IMG/VR virus record: IMGVR_UViG_3300042396_000450
Span: 47,624 to 111,623 of that record
From: a virus
Direction: 5' to 3' (one strand)
DNA: 64,000 bases
The notes beneath the pieces are model-generated. The model was not told the origin of the DNA. It saw nothing but the letters and a program-made list of their open reading frames with translations, and searched no databases. A program made the translations under genes and the position numbers. Shown in pieces: positions 44,238 to 53,582 of this stretch. Numbering within the stretch: position 1 is the stretch's first letter; each line of letters opens with the position of its first letter.

Positions 44238-44744
44238 TTACCAATCATAAGAATCCTCTGGGTTATTGAAACACCGAAAGATATGATCTTCCTCTGCATC
44301 ATAACCATTTAAATCCTCATGTATTACTTGACATTCACGGTTATTACCTGAATACCACACTTTAACATTTACTACACGTCGCATTTGTAATCGATCATTA
44401 ATCACATAAATAATTTGTCCAATTTTAGGTATCCAGAACTTATCTGATACATTAACCGTTCTACATCTATCTCGCCAACTAACAGCATCAGATTTATTAT
44501 GATATAACTTTCCTTGAAATTTCCAAGCTGGAACTTCTTCAATGTCACCGAGATTATTAGCATAGTAAATATCATTAGTTAGATACTTAGCTATGTTAAC
44601 TAACTCATTATATTCATTGTAGTTAGCTATCTTGAATGTATTAAGTTTATCAGGATCTATCACATCACCTCGTAATAGTCCATTGAATATAATAGCAGCT
44701 AACTCAGTATCAACACAACGATCAATAACAGGTCTATAATCCAT
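44238..44744 (-). CDS. Hypothetical protein
   Basis: This is a 168-residue protein, helical in the first half and beta-rich in the second (KFWIPKIGQIIYVINDRLQMRRV). It overlaps the interrupted ORF at 44734-45041. The function is unknown. Confidence 0.5.
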   Translation of the reverse strand: MDYRPVIDRCVDTELAAIIFNGLLRGDVIDPDKLNTFKIANYNEYNELVNIAKYLTNDIYYANNLGDIEEVPAWKFQGKLYHNKSDAVSWRDRCRTVNVSDKFWIPKIGQIIYVINDRLQMRRVVNVKVWYSGNNRECQVIHEDLNGYDAEEDHIFRCFNNPEDSYDW

Positions 44745-45041
44745 AATACACTCCAGGTTTAGGTAAATCTCTATCAGGTAATCCAGTTATAATTGTAATT
44801 ATCTCTAAATCAATACTAGGTATATAATTACTTAAATACATAGAATTACATGACTTAAATGCTGTAAATAAATCAATTTCTCTATTAAAGAACTTATCAT
44901 CTACAGGTAAGAAACATAGGATTGATAATCATCTTCTTGTTCTAAACATAATGCTAGATGTTTAACACCGTTATAATTAACAATTCCCATCATTAAAAAA
45001 TCATACCATTCAGTATCTAATTGATATAGTAGTTTATTCAT
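44734..45041 (-). pseudogene. Frameshifted ORF, break at the GTAAGAAAC site
   Basis: ATG at 45041 opens MNKLLYQLDTEWYDFLMMG...QSYV. The frame then stops within a few codons, but a one-base shift gives FLPVDDKFFNREIDLFTAF...PKPGVYYGL to TAG at 44734. The shift lies exactly in GTTTCTTACC (44906-44915), a copy of the recurrent 9-mer with one T missing; an extra T would restore both the motif and the frame. Confidence 0.65.
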
Positions 45042-45810
45042 TCCAGTAATCGTACTCATTAATTGCTAATTTAGAAACAGTTTCAACTACAGCCGCCAAA
45101 TCACACTGGTATAAATTGCTACATGATAGGCTGTTCAACTCAAGTACATGATAACTACCATTGGCGAAACATACATCTACTGTATAGATATCATCTGGAC
45201 ACCAAGTTAATTCATTTAATATTGATTGAAGATATTCAATTGCTGCGTTAGATGTTACATTTGTTTCAATTGGCAGATATTGAGATCCTGCAACGATAGT
45301 ATTACCAGTAACTACAAATCTCCACTCCCAATCTACTTTTTTAACTGGTGAACTAATAACTAGTAACTCAGGATGGAGATTCAACTTAATGAACTCATCT
45401 CTAGTATAAGTTCCACCATTAAACTCCTTGAATCCAATATCAGGTCGAACAAATAATCTATCAGCATACCATCGTCTAATTAACTCAGATCCTGACATCA
45501 TGGTGTAATTGGTATTCAACATATACTTACCCCAGTAAGCATAATATGTTGAACAATTAAAGTTATCACGGTTACAATATGTGCCAGGAATCCATAGTGT
45601 GTACTCCACTTCACTACTTACATTAAGTGAACCTCTGAATATAACTGGTTGACTTAGTAGTTTAGTATATCGTTGATTACGTGCTATATCGTCAACGTAG
45701 TAATCATGCTTATAATCAATCTCAATCACATTATGACCTTGTTTTCTTACCTCTTCAATAAGTTGAACTTCGTTATCAAATATACCATGTTCAATAACCC
45801 AAGTGACCAT
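45034..45810 (-). CDS. ATP-grasp enzyme-like protein
   Basis: This 258-residue protein resembles ATP-grasp ligase-like proteins (DUF4343 type). It has VIFRGSLNV near residue 53, FVRPDIGFKEFNGG, a WEWRFVVTGNTIVAGSQY metal/ATP strand pair, and YTVDVCFANGSYHVLELNSLS (E-x-N). The substrate is unknown. Confidence 0.65.
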   Translation of the reverse strand: MVTWVIEHGIFDNEVQLIEEVRKQGHNVIEIDYKHDYYVDDIARNQRYTKLLSQPVIFRGSLNVSSEVEYTLWIPGTYCNRDNFNCSTYYAYWGKYMLNTNYTMMSGSELIRRWYADRLFVRPDIGFKEFNGGTYTRDEFIKLNLHPELLVISSPVKKVDWEWRFVVTGNTIVAGSQYLPIETNVTSNAAIEYLQSILNELTWCPDDIYTVDVCFANGSYHVLELNSLSCSNLYQCDLAAVVETVSKLAINEYDYWNE

Positions 45811-45812
45811 AA

Positions 45813-46004
45813 TTATTCTCCTAATGGATAAATGTCATCTAAAAACACTAACTTAACCCAATACATATCTAATGTAAGATCCTTAGTTATTGATACTACA
45901 TCAGCATAAGTACCCCAGAAATAAACATAACCAGTATCTAATAACCTGAGAGCTTCTGACTCAGTAAGAAAAATAGTTATGGTTCTGATTGATGTAAATA
46001 TCAT
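45813..46004 (-). CDS. Small hypothetical protein
   Basis: This is a 63-residue beta-rich, hydrophobic protein (TESEALRLLDTGYVYFWGTYAD). A 9-mer copy is at 45964-45972. The function is unknown. Confidence 0.5.
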   Translation of the reverse strand: MIFTSIRTITIFLTESEALRLLDTGYVYFWGTYADVVSITKDLTLDMYWVKLVFLDDIYPLGE

Positions 46005-46345
46005 GAGTTTAAGTAATCATATTCTTCCCAATACTTATCTCTGAATTTATAAAGTATCTCTAAATTTTCATTACCGTAATCACCTAATGACAACACTCTA
46101 TTAATAGTATATTGCCAATGATGAGCTTTATCATAATAAGGTGTTATTTTAATGTGACAGTAACATCCATCAACTGCAACATCATATATCTGATTAGCTA
46201 ATATCCAAGTGTCACGATGGGCTAATTTAGCTGCATTATGAGAATCCATACAATCTTGATAGTTTGTATAACTTTCATATTCAACATCATATAACAATCG
46301 TATTATCTCTTGTATCTTATTCCACTTAACATCATTACTTAACAT
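46001..46345 (-). CDS. Hypothetical protein
   Basis: This is a 114-residue aromatic-rich helical protein (IQEIIRLLYDVEYESYTNYQDC). It overlaps the HTH gene by 11 bases. The function is unknown. Confidence 0.5.
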   Translation of the reverse strand: MLSNDVKWNKIQEIIRLLYDVEYESYTNYQDCMDSHNAAKLAHRDTWILANQIYDVAVDGCYCHIKITPYYDKAHHWQYTINRVLSLGDYGNENLEILYKFRDKYWEEYDYLNS

Positions 46346-46748
46346 ATTTAACCTGCTTAATAATGTAAATAACTACACATAGAATCATTATGGCGGGAAT
46401 AATATGGATGGCGCGATCTACACACAACTTATTATGTATGTTGACATACTGCCAAGATAGACTAACAAATAAACTTGGTATGCCTATATCTATTAGTATC
46501 TCAACTATGTGAAGTAGTGATCTGTATAAGCTTGACTTCCGCGAGTTATCGTATTCACGTTGAATCTCTAACCAGTAATGTTCATCATGTCCTAATAGTA
46601 TAGCTAGATGTTTAGCTAGATATTCATTAATTGGTTTAACACCTTCAATAGTAAGTAATATGTCTGATTCACTATATCCAGTTGATTTAGCTATCTGAGA
46701 TATAGTTACATTACTATTTATTATTGTTGTTCCAAGTTTATCGTTCAT
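46335..46748 (-). CDS. XRE/HigA-like HTH domain fused to membrane segments
   Basis: This is a 137-residue protein. Residues 12-60 look like a HigA-type helix-turn-helix (VTISQIAKSTGYSESDIL...AILLGHDEHYWLEIQ). Two hydrophobic segments follow (VEILIDIGIPSLFVSL; HIIPAIMILCVVIYII), so it is predicted to sit at the membrane. A membrane-tethered regulator is unusual; the target is unknown. Confidence 0.6.
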   Translation of the reverse strand: MNDKLGTTIINSNVTISQIAKSTGYSESDILLTIEGVKPINEYLAKHLAILLGHDEHYWLEIQREYDNSRKSSLYRSLLHIVEILIDIGIPSLFVSLSWQYVNIHNKLCVDRAIHIIPAIMILCVVIYIIKQVKYVK

Positions 46749-46956
46749 AATTACTCCCTATACATTCTGTTACCCGTAGAACTATAACCAATTTAAGTGC
46801 ATCTACTATTAAATCAACTAACCATTCATCTACATCAACAACTAGATTGTACCAATTAACATTATCACTTGATGTTTGAACAACCCAATCTTGATATACA
46901 GATGGCTTCCTTGACACATCTATTTTTCTTACGTACTTTATATCTTCTCTATTCAT
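46738..46956 (-). CDS. Small hypothetical protein
   Basis: A protein of about 72 residues starting MNREDIKYVRKIDVSRK (GGAGAAG lies eight bases before this ATG). It has a Trp-rich middle. The 9-mer copy at 46924-46932 encodes its VRK segment. The function is unknown. Confidence 0.5.
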   Translation of the reverse strand: MNREDIKYVRKIDVSRKPSVYQDWVVQTSSDNVNWYNLVVDVDEWLVDLIVDALKLVIVLRVTECIGSNYER

Positions 46957-47101
46957 CAGAATCTTCTCCATTAAGAAATTGAGTTAATGTTGCATTAGGA
47001 TAATGCTTTTTACAATCTTTATAAGCTTGATATTTGCTGTATTTAGCAGGAGAATATTTAACTTCAGATTTATCGTCTATTGCAAATACATATTGAATCA
47101 T
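46949..47101 (-). CDS. Small hypothetical protein
   Basis: A protein of about 50 residues from MIQYVFAIDDKSEVKY. The longer frame is rejected because it would run through the terminator at 47109-47125. The function is unknown. Confidence 0.5.
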   Translation of the reverse strand: MIQYVFAIDDKSEVKYSPAKYSKYQAYKDCKKHYPNATLTQFLNGEDSDE

Positions 47102-47108
47102 ATTATTA

Positions 47109-47125
47109 AGCGGGCTATTAACCCG
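47109..47125 (-). terminator. GC-rich hairpin after AAA ATPase gene
   Basis: GCGGG-CTATTAA-CCCGC forms a 5-bp stem between the AAA gene and the next small gene. The minus-strand tail (TTAATAATATG) has little U content. Confidence 0.5.
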
Positions 47126-47132
47126 CACTACT

Positions 47133-48278
47133 CTAACCTTCTTTAACGAATGGATAATTAAAATCAATACGACCTTCTCTCATAGCTGCAATATCCCATC
47201 GTTCAGTTGTATTGCAAGTGAAGATTGTAATGATTTGAGGTAAACGAGTTTGTTCAAATGGTGTAATAGCTGTATAGACATTACCATCTAACCAAGATAA
47301 CATCTTCTCAGTTGCGCCATCATTATTAGATGTCCGACTTGGAGCTATGTTATCTGCATCATTAACAACTATGGCTATTTTAGATAGGTATGCTGGAGGT
47401 GTAAAACTTCTCATACTAGCACTATCCATGTTGATGATGATGTAACCTAGTTTAGATAACACTTCCTTACAATAGGAGTTACTCCAACTAGTTTTACCAA
47501 CACCGGGTTCTCCAGTTAATATTACATTGAGTTTATTAATCTCACCTAACTCAAGTTGTTTAACTTTATCATTAATAACATTAGTTAATTCAGCATTATT
47601 AACGAAACTACTTAATTCATAGTTAGCATTAGGATAACCAATTTGATAATTATCACTTGTTATATAAGCTGCTAAATTAGATGCAGCTTTATCAATGTAA
47701 CTATGTAATGTAGTTTCATCAGCAAAACTAACTCTAATACGCGGATTGTCCCCATATTGAGTATGGATAATACACGTTGCGTTATCCCATTTAACTTCGA
47801 TAGTTCCAACTAAAGTTAACTTAGCAACATCTACATTAACATCATGTGATAGAAATACTCTACGACTATCATCCCATACGTATTGAATAATACTATTAGG
47901 TAGACCAAGTAAATTAACTATTCGATAGATAATACTTAATTGAAGTAGGTCTAATATGTGAGGTTTATTATTGCTATTATTAACCTTCCCAGTATTACGA
48001 GTTGTATCATCTACACTAATGTAGTAGAACCCACCTTCATCTTCGATATTACACTTACTAGTTTCAACGATGAACGTATCCCAACTATCAGATACAGTTT
48101 CGCTAAATAGAGCAATAATATTAGCTATAGGATGTCTAGTTACATTGAACAATTCATTACTAACTGTAGATATAAACTTACCTGCATTCCAGAGATTAAT
48201 GCGCGATATATCAATCTCAGGAGTGAATATTTCCCAACCTTCAGCTACTAGTTGAGCAATTTCTGTTTGTTTAGACAT
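47133..48278 (-). CDS. AAA+ ATPase
   Basis: This 381-residue protein's AAA core is in the second half: NVILTGEPGVGKTSWSN (Walker A), IAIVVNDADNIAP (Walker B) and IITIFTCNTTERWDIAAMREGRIDF (sensor and arginine finger). The N-terminal 220 residues are specific. It could remodel a protein or DNA complex. It lies next to the two AAA/VWA pairs. Confidence 0.75.
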   Translation of the reverse strand: MSKQTEIAQLVAEGWEIFTPEIDISRINLWNAGKFISTVSNELFNVTRHPIANIIALFSETVSDSWDTFIVETSKCNIEDEGGFYYISVDDTTRNTGKVNNSNNKPHILDLLQLSIIYRIVNLLGLPNSIIQYVWDDSRRVFLSHDVNVDVAKLTLVGTIEVKWDNATCIIHTQYGDNPRIRVSFADETTLHSYIDKAASNLAAYITSDNYQIGYPNANYELSSFVNNAELTNVINDKVKQLELGEINKLNVILTGEPGVGKTSWSNSYCKEVLSKLGYIIINMDSASMRSFTPPAYLSKIAIVVNDADNIAPSRTSNNDGATEKMLSWLDGNVYTAITPFEQTRLPQIITIFTCNTTERWDIAAMREGRIDFNYPFVKEG

Positions 48279-48337
48279 TTTAATTCCTTTTTCTTACGTT
48301 GTTTAAATAGTGACTTGAATTTGCGTCGTCTACTCAT
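48248..48337 (-). CDS. Possible small basic peptide
   Basis: A 29-codon frame (MSRRRKFKSLFKQRKKKELK...) begins at an ATGAG overlap with the upstream gene and runs into the AAA gene start. The 9-mer copy at 48289-48297 encodes the RKK part. It could be a DNA- or RNA-binding peptide or a leader. The evidence is weak. Confidence 0.35.
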   Translation of the reverse strand: MSRRRKFKSLFKQRKKKELKCLNKQKLLN

Positions 48338-48707
48338 TAATCAATGATTCAAGTTTCTGTTTAGCTTCAACAGTTTTCATTAACTCAGTGTTATAAATAT
48401 CCATGATCTTACTTGCCCATTCACCTAGAGATCTTTTACGTATACCATAGTTCATGTGCATATACATAACCTGCTCAACTAATTTCATAGCTAATACTGG
48501 ACTTTTAATTTGATCTGGAACATCGTTGAGAAAATCAAAGAACTGATTATCTTTCATTAACTTATAATCTTTAACTGCCTCCTTACGTGGAAACCAATTA
48601 TAGTTAGCCATAAATCGAAAGTTATGAATCATTGCATCAAGACGTTTAAACATATAACACCTATCTGACTTATATACGTCAATTTTACAATTAAGACAAT
48701 TATACAT
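48330..48707 (-). CDS. Hypothetical protein
   Basis: This 125-residue protein has an N-terminal Cys pair (MYNCLNCKIDVYKSDRCY) that may bind zinc, then a helical body (AMKLVEQVMYMHMNYGIRKRSLGEWASKIMD). It sits between the VWA gene and the AAA gene. The function is unknown. Confidence 0.5.
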   Translation of the reverse strand: MYNCLNCKIDVYKSDRCYMFKRLDAMIHNFRFMANYNWFPRKEAVKDYKLMKDNQFFDFLNDVPDQIKSPVLAMKLVEQVMYMHMNYGIRKRSLGEWASKIMDIYNTELMKTVEAKQKLESLINE

Positions 48708-49976
48708 CTAGATTTTCTCTCTATATGTACCACCACTCTGAAGACTAATGCGACGGAGATCCGCATTCTTACTATCTAATATGAAACTATGCAATTTAGC
48801 TCCTTTAAGCATAGACAATGTTATGTTACCAGCATAATCATCACCATCATTAACCACTACAAGATGTTTGTCCTTAGCACTTATTTGATTAGGATGTTCA
48901 GCAGCTATCTTATCTGCTTGAAGTAATGCCTCAACTATACAATTACCAACTTCAGTACCTCCTTCATTAAAACCCTCATTTTTAATAACTGAATTGAAGA
49001 AACTACTTATATCAGCATAATCAAATGGGAGAAAGTAGAATTTATGACAATGTTCCTCAAAGAAAGAGAAGTTGAGCCAACATTCGCCAGCATAAACACG
49101 TTTAACTAGGTTATATATAATCCCCATAGCTTTATAGTTCTTATTGGCAGAACGCATAGATGCACTATTATCAACTATTAAGTTAACAAATGGAATCTTG
49201 GATTGTTTTTCATACCTTTCATTAACATGACATTCATTCTCAATGATCCGCGAATTAAGTACATTGCGAGGTAGTATTAACTCTCTCGGTGGTATCTTAT
49301 GCAGTTCATCAAATCCAGTTATGGGACGACTACGAACTATATCTCCATTAACTTTACGTATTAATGTAGGAGTTGGTGCAGTAGAAAGCGCAGCTATCTT
49401 ATTCATAACAGCACTAACACGTAGTATCTCAGTCCAGGATTTGTCCAATTTAGCAGCACGATTTACGTCATTTACATCATTATTACCAGTTATCTTCATG
49501 TCAACTGAATCCATTGACTTAGCTGCTTCTAATTTCTTCTTAATACTAACTGCTAATTGTTTAGCTCTTCCTCTACTCATGTCTTGATCTTTATCAAGAA
49601 ACTTTATAGTATTAATAGCTTGTTCGAGGGGACTATCTCCTGGAACATCTACACCCATTATTTCTTTAATAAACTCCTGAGTATCAGTTTGAACCTTTAC
49701 GTCATGTTTATGCCATTCATCTTGAGCCTGACTTAGCTTGGTTACAGTTCCACCGCTAGGTAACTTATATTCACCATTAGACTCAGTATGTAGATTGCGA
49801 TAATTAGTATTACTTCTGATATGTTTAAGAGTAGTTAATTGACCACCACTCCACATATTAGCTAGATCCGTCACTAATTCTTCATCATAATGCGCGACAT
49901 TCATCTCACTTGTCATTTGACGTATTTCCCTTGGAAATACAGTGTAATAACTACTTGCTTCTGTTCTAATTGTCAT
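48708..49976 (-). CDS. VWA-domain protein (CobT-like), pair 1
   Basis: A protein of about 422 residues. The start is set at MTIRTEASSYY because the longer frame would cross a hairpin. A charged N-terminal half precedes a C-terminal von Willebrand A domain with MIDAS FVNLIVDNSASMRSANK (D-x-S-x-S). Partnered AAA/VWA genes act as chelatases (CobS/CobT, BchI/BchD) or MoxR-type chaperones. It is adjacent to 50015-51190. Confidence 0.75.
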   Translation of the reverse strand: MTIRTEASSYYTVFPREIRQMTSEMNVAHYDEELVTDLANMWSGGQLTTLKHIRSNTNYRNLHTESNGEYKLPSGGTVTKLSQAQDEWHKHDVKVQTDTQEFIKEIMGVDVPGDSPLEQAINTIKFLDKDQDMSRGRAKQLAVSIKKKLEAAKSMDSVDMKITGNNDVNDVNRAAKLDKSWTEILRVSAVMNKIAALSTAPTPTLIRKVNGDIVRSRPITGFDELHKIPPRELILPRNVLNSRIIENECHVNERYEKQSKIPFVNLIVDNSASMRSANKNYKAMGIIYNLVKRVYAGECWLNFSFFEEHCHKFYFLPFDYADISSFFNSVIKNEGFNEGGTEVGNCIVEALLQADKIAAEHPNQISAKDKHLVVVNDGDDYAGNITLSMLKGAKLHSFILDSKNADLRRISLQSGGTYREKI

Positions 49977-49983
49977 AGTAATA

Positions 49984-50004
49984 GTGGGGATAATACGTCC
50001 CCAC
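49984..50004 (-). terminator. Hairpin between AAA and VWA genes of pair 1
   Basis: GTGGGGA-TAATACG-TCCCCAC is a 7-bp stem separating 50015-51190 from 48708-49976. No strong U-tract follows, so it may attenuate or process rather than stop transcription. Confidence 0.5.
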
Positions 50005-50014
50005 ATAATGTTAA

Positions 50015-51190
50015 TTACTTAGTTACTGTTGCAGATGCTAATGCAGGAATTTCATTCATAGTTTTTCTAGCTTGATTACCTACCGTGTTAATAAGATCAT
50101 TTCTCTCTTTAACTAAACTATCTGGAATATTACTAACCTTAATAATTTCACCCTCCATAAGTTGAAGTGAATTAACTAGAGCAAATATAGATACAACATC
50201 TTTTTTCGCCTTATATTCATTAATCTTATCAACGGCTCTATCAAAGTGAGTCTTAAATGTATCAAGACTAGATTTAGCATCATTGTAAATCTTCTGTTGT
50301 TGTATTTCTTCTTCTAAGTTAGATAGAAGTGATTGATCCCAACTTGGAAGATAATTGAGTACATTAAGTTGTTCAATAGTAGCAACTGATTTATTACTCA
50401 GTAACGCCTGAGACTTAATCATATTAATAGTCCACATAAACATACGAGGACTAATAATACGACCTTCATTACCAGATTTCTCAGCTAGAGAACACAGAAT
50501 ACCTTGTAACTCGCTATCTAATTTAACTTCTTCACGAGAAATACGAGCTTCATCAATCTGAGCAATAGTTAACTTGCTATCATCATTCTTCTTATTACTA
50601 ATAGCACGAATTAATCTAGAATAATCACTACTATCATGACTATCCCATTCATGACGTACAATAATGAAACGTTGAAGAAACGCATCACATGAATTAACTT
50701 CAGATGGTGGTAATTCTTCTATACGAACATAAGGATTAACGTTAGTTGCTCCAACTAACAACCTATTAATACTCTTAACTACTTCGCCATTAAGTGTTAA
50801 TTGCTTATTAGTAATTATAGCTTTAAGTACGCTAAGTGCTTGAAAACTAGCATCTAACATCTCTTCATAAAAGAAGCTATGATTACGTAATATACTAGCT
50901 CCTACATTATAGTGAGCTAATGTAATGTCTTCCTTATCAGTCTTAGTAGTACGAGCTATTGCACCACCTTTAATTAAACTAGCTGTAGTCTCAGGATCAC
51001 ACTCTAACATTGCAGATGATCCATCAATGTTGTCAAATACAGCTTTAATCATCTCAGTTTTACCGTATCCTCCCTTACCATATAACATAAGAGGAATACC
51101 AGATACAACAGCTAATTCCATAGAGTTAGCAAATGTAGCGGTGTTAATAAATCCAGCGTTAGATAAAACGTTGTTTAAATTGAATGTCAT
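50015..51190 (-). CDS. MoxR/CobS-like AAA ATPase, pair 1
   Basis: This 391-residue AAA ATPase has Walker A LMLYGKGGYGKTEMIKAVF, FFYEEMLDASFQALS (Walker B-like), and ISPRMFMWTINMIKS as a sensor II-like segment. It is followed by a VWA gene, giving a MoxR-VWA or CobS-CobT-like pair. It is similar to 52342-53520, so the pair is duplicated. Confidence 0.78.
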   Translation of the reverse strand: MTFNLNNVLSNAGFINTATFANSMELAVVSGIPLMLYGKGGYGKTEMIKAVFDNIDGSSAMLECDPETTASLIKGGAIARTTKTDKEDITLAHYNVGASILRNHSFFYEEMLDASFQALSVLKAIITNKQLTLNGEVVKSINRLLVGATNVNPYVRIEELPPSEVNSCDAFLQRFIIVRHEWDSHDSSDYSRLIRAISNKKNDDSKLTIAQIDEARISREEVKLDSELQGILCSLAEKSGNEGRIISPRMFMWTINMIKSQALLSNKSVATIEQLNVLNYLPSWDQSLLSNLEEEIQQQKIYNDAKSSLDTFKTHFDRAVDKINEYKAKKDVVSIFALVNSLQLMEGEIIKVSNIPDSLVKERNDLINTVGNQARKTMNEIPALASATVTK

Positions 51191-51199
51191 GTGATTCTC

Positions 51200-52345
51200 C
51201 TAGATATGATTACGATATGTACCACCACTAGCAATAGATAACTTCTGTAAGTTATAATTACTGCTATCTAATATAAAACTATGTAACTTAAATCCATCTA
51301 AATCAGGTAGAGTTAAGTTACATTCATCTTGACCATCATTAATTACAATTAGTTGTTTATTAGTTGATATTACACCTCTAGACTTACTAATAGCCTCTTT
51401 AATACACCTCTGAACATCAGTACCCCCTTTATCAAATGATGTATGATAGATAGCATTCCAGATACTAGTAACATCTGAATCCTTAGTTACGTGATACCAA
51501 TCGAAACAAGTTCTCTCAAAGTAAGAAAAAAGTAGTTCACACTCGCCCGATTGGACACGCTTAATTATGTTGAATATGATACCAAGAGCCTTATTCATCT
51601 TGTTATCACGTTGCATAGAACCACTAACATCACATATTAGCGTTATAAATGAAAGTTTATCCTCCTTCCGATATCGTTCAATAATGTGAGATTCATTATT
51701 AATGATGCGATAACTGAGATAATTAACTGGATTAATCAACTCAATTGGATTGATTAGATTAAGTTCATCAAATCCGCGTATAGGTCTAGTTTCGCAGTAT
51801 TCACCAGTAGAATCGGCGATCATAGTATTACTAGTATCTATGATACCTAACTTATCAAGAGTGTCACTAGCACGTAATACCTCAGCTAATTTATAACTGA
51901 TTTCACCAGATAGAAGTAACTTCTCATCGGCGGATCTACGTCTCAGTGATTTAACAGTTTCCTTAATACTCTTAACCTTTTTTCTTACCTCATGATTATT
52001 ATTGAATATTGGTAATGTTAATTCACTATTACTATTATCATCACCAGTTTCACCATTAGCTAATAACTCAAGTATGTTAAATACTTGTTCTAATGGAGAT
52101 CCCGATAAACTACTAGCTAATGATGGTACTTTCTCTAGGAAAGATTGAACATTGACTTCATAATCAATGTTATCTATACACTGTTGCTGCATATATTCAA
52201 CTGAAGTTAATGTACCTCCAGTTAACATATTAAACATATCAGTAACTAAAGTAGGACAATAGTTATAAATGTCGAATTTAGCAGCAACTACATCCATTTC
52301 ATCAGTAGTTGGAGTAACTGCATCTAGATGTGCGATAGTTCTCAT
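51200..52345 (-). CDS. VWA-domain protein (CobT-like), pair 2
   Basis: This 381-residue protein's C-terminal VWA domain has MIDAS ITLICDVSGSMQRDNKMNK (D-x-S-G-S). A common N-terminal helical part with 48708-49976 (ESHIIERY / ECHVNERY) shows that the two are paralogues. It overlaps its partner gene by 4 bases. Confidence 0.78.
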   Translation of the reverse strand: MRTIAHLDAVTPTTDEMDVVAAKFDIYNYCPTLVTDMFNMLTGGTLTSVEYMQQQCIDNIDYEVNVQSFLEKVPSLASSLSGSPLEQVFNILELLANGETGDDNSNSELTLPIFNNNHEVRKKVKSIKETVKSLRRRSADEKLLLSGEISYKLAEVLRASDTLDKLGIIDTSNTMIADSTGEYCETRPIRGFDELNLINPIELINPVNYLSYRIINNESHIIERYRKEDKLSFITLICDVSGSMQRDNKMNKALGIIFNIIKRVQSGECELLFSYFERTCFDWYHVTKDSDVTSIWNAIYHTSFDKGGTDVQRCIKEAISKSRGVISTNKQLIVINDGQDECNLTLPDLDGFKLHSFILDSSNYNLQKLSIASGGTYRNHI

Positions 52346-53520
52346 AGTTGAATTGGAGTTAATAACTTATCTAGTTTTATTGCAACTTCATTTAACAGAG
52401 ATTTAAACTGCAACTTAACTTCATTGTATTTAACTTCAGTATCATCATCATACGTAACTGTAGTTAGAAACTCATCATATAACTTAGTTATAGATAAATG
52501 AAGTGTTTGTAAATGCCAATATAATTCCAAGTTATTAAAATCAAAATTAGTTGATTCTTCATACATTTTCTTAACTTTAACTAATCTACTACTAAAGTTA
52601 TCTAACTTTTCATTAGATACCTGTCTCAATTCAATCTCCTCAATTGCTTCATCAACTTCATCCCAATCAACGCTCCAGTAACTTAGATAATCAATAACTC
52701 TGAAATCACATCTCTCAACTACATTAGACCCACGCAATAATGCAGCACTTTTAATTAATCGCACTGTCCATTGAAATGCTCTAGGACTAACAGTATTACC
52801 ACTATTAGCACTATCTTCAGCTAACTTAGCTAATAGTCGCCATAAGTCAATATTAAATTCAATTAATTTAACATCATTACGCCATTTATCAATGTCAGTT
52901 AACTCAAATTGAACAACTGGTAATTCGTTAACTGATGGATATAATGCAATATAATCGTCAGCATTATGAGATTTCCAACCATGTTCAACTATCATGAACC
53001 TCTGAAGAAATGCAGCACAACTATTACGTTGATTCTCACGTACTGTAGATGTTACAGATGTGGGATTAATGTTAGTCGCACATACTAGAATCTTACAATT
53101 ATTAATGATCTCATCACCATTAATATGTATTTTCTTACCTGTAATCACAGCCTTCAGGAAACTAAGTGCATTGAAACTCGCATCTAATACTTCTTCTAAC
53201 ATGAAGTAGTCATGCTGTAGTAGCGAATTAGCCACATTGTAATACGCTTCAGTTAAACTACCACCTTCTTGATTAATGGTTCTTGCAATTGCGCCACCTT
53301 TAATAGCAGCACTAGTTGTTTCAGGATCACATTCAAGCATTCCGAAACGTCCATTGAACAGAGATAATGCACTAATTAACATCTCTGATTTACCATATCC
53401 ACCTTCACCATGATAGATGATTGGGATGTCAGCTAATACGCTCAACATAAATGTATCGGCAAACTCATCTACATTAATAAATCCATCATTATTGAGCTTA
53501 TTGATTAAGTTATCTAACAT
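52342..53520 (-). CDS. MoxR/CobS-like AAA ATPase, pair 2
   Basis: This 392-residue protein has Walker A IIYHGEGGYGKSEMLISAL and MLEEVLDASFNALSFLKAVI. It closely parallels 50015-51190 (AKLAEDSANSGNTVSPRAFQWTVRLIKSAAL versus the same region). It is preceded by AATAGGAG before its ATG. A chaperone-like role on a metallo-enzyme or virion complex is inferred. Confidence 0.78.
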   Translation of the reverse strand: MLDNLINKLNNDGFINVDEFADTFMLSVLADIPIIYHGEGGYGKSEMLISALSLFNGRFGMLECDPETTSAAIKGGAIARTINQEGGSLTEAYYNVANSLLQHDYFMLEEVLDASFNALSFLKAVITGKKIHINGDEIINNCKILVCATNINPTSVTSTVRENQRNSCAAFLQRFMIVEHGWKSHNADDYIALYPSVNELPVVQFELTDIDKWRNDVKLIEFNIDLWRLLAKLAEDSANSGNTVSPRAFQWTVRLIKSAALLRGSNVVERCDFRVIDYLSYWSVDWDEVDEAIEEIELRQVSNEKLDNFSSRLVKVKKMYEESTNFDFNNLELYWHLQTLHLSITKLYDEFLTTVTYDDDTEVKYNEVKLQFKSLLNEVAIKLDKLLTPIQL

Positions 53521-53582
53521 GGAAACTCCTATTTATTTAATTCTTTGATGCGACGCATGAATACGGTGTAGTTGCTAAATCT

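Noticed and set aside
49243-49587. Plus-strand ORF of about 114 residues inside the VWA gene
   Set aside because: It lies wholly antisense to a protein with clear VWA motifs and has no ribosome site.
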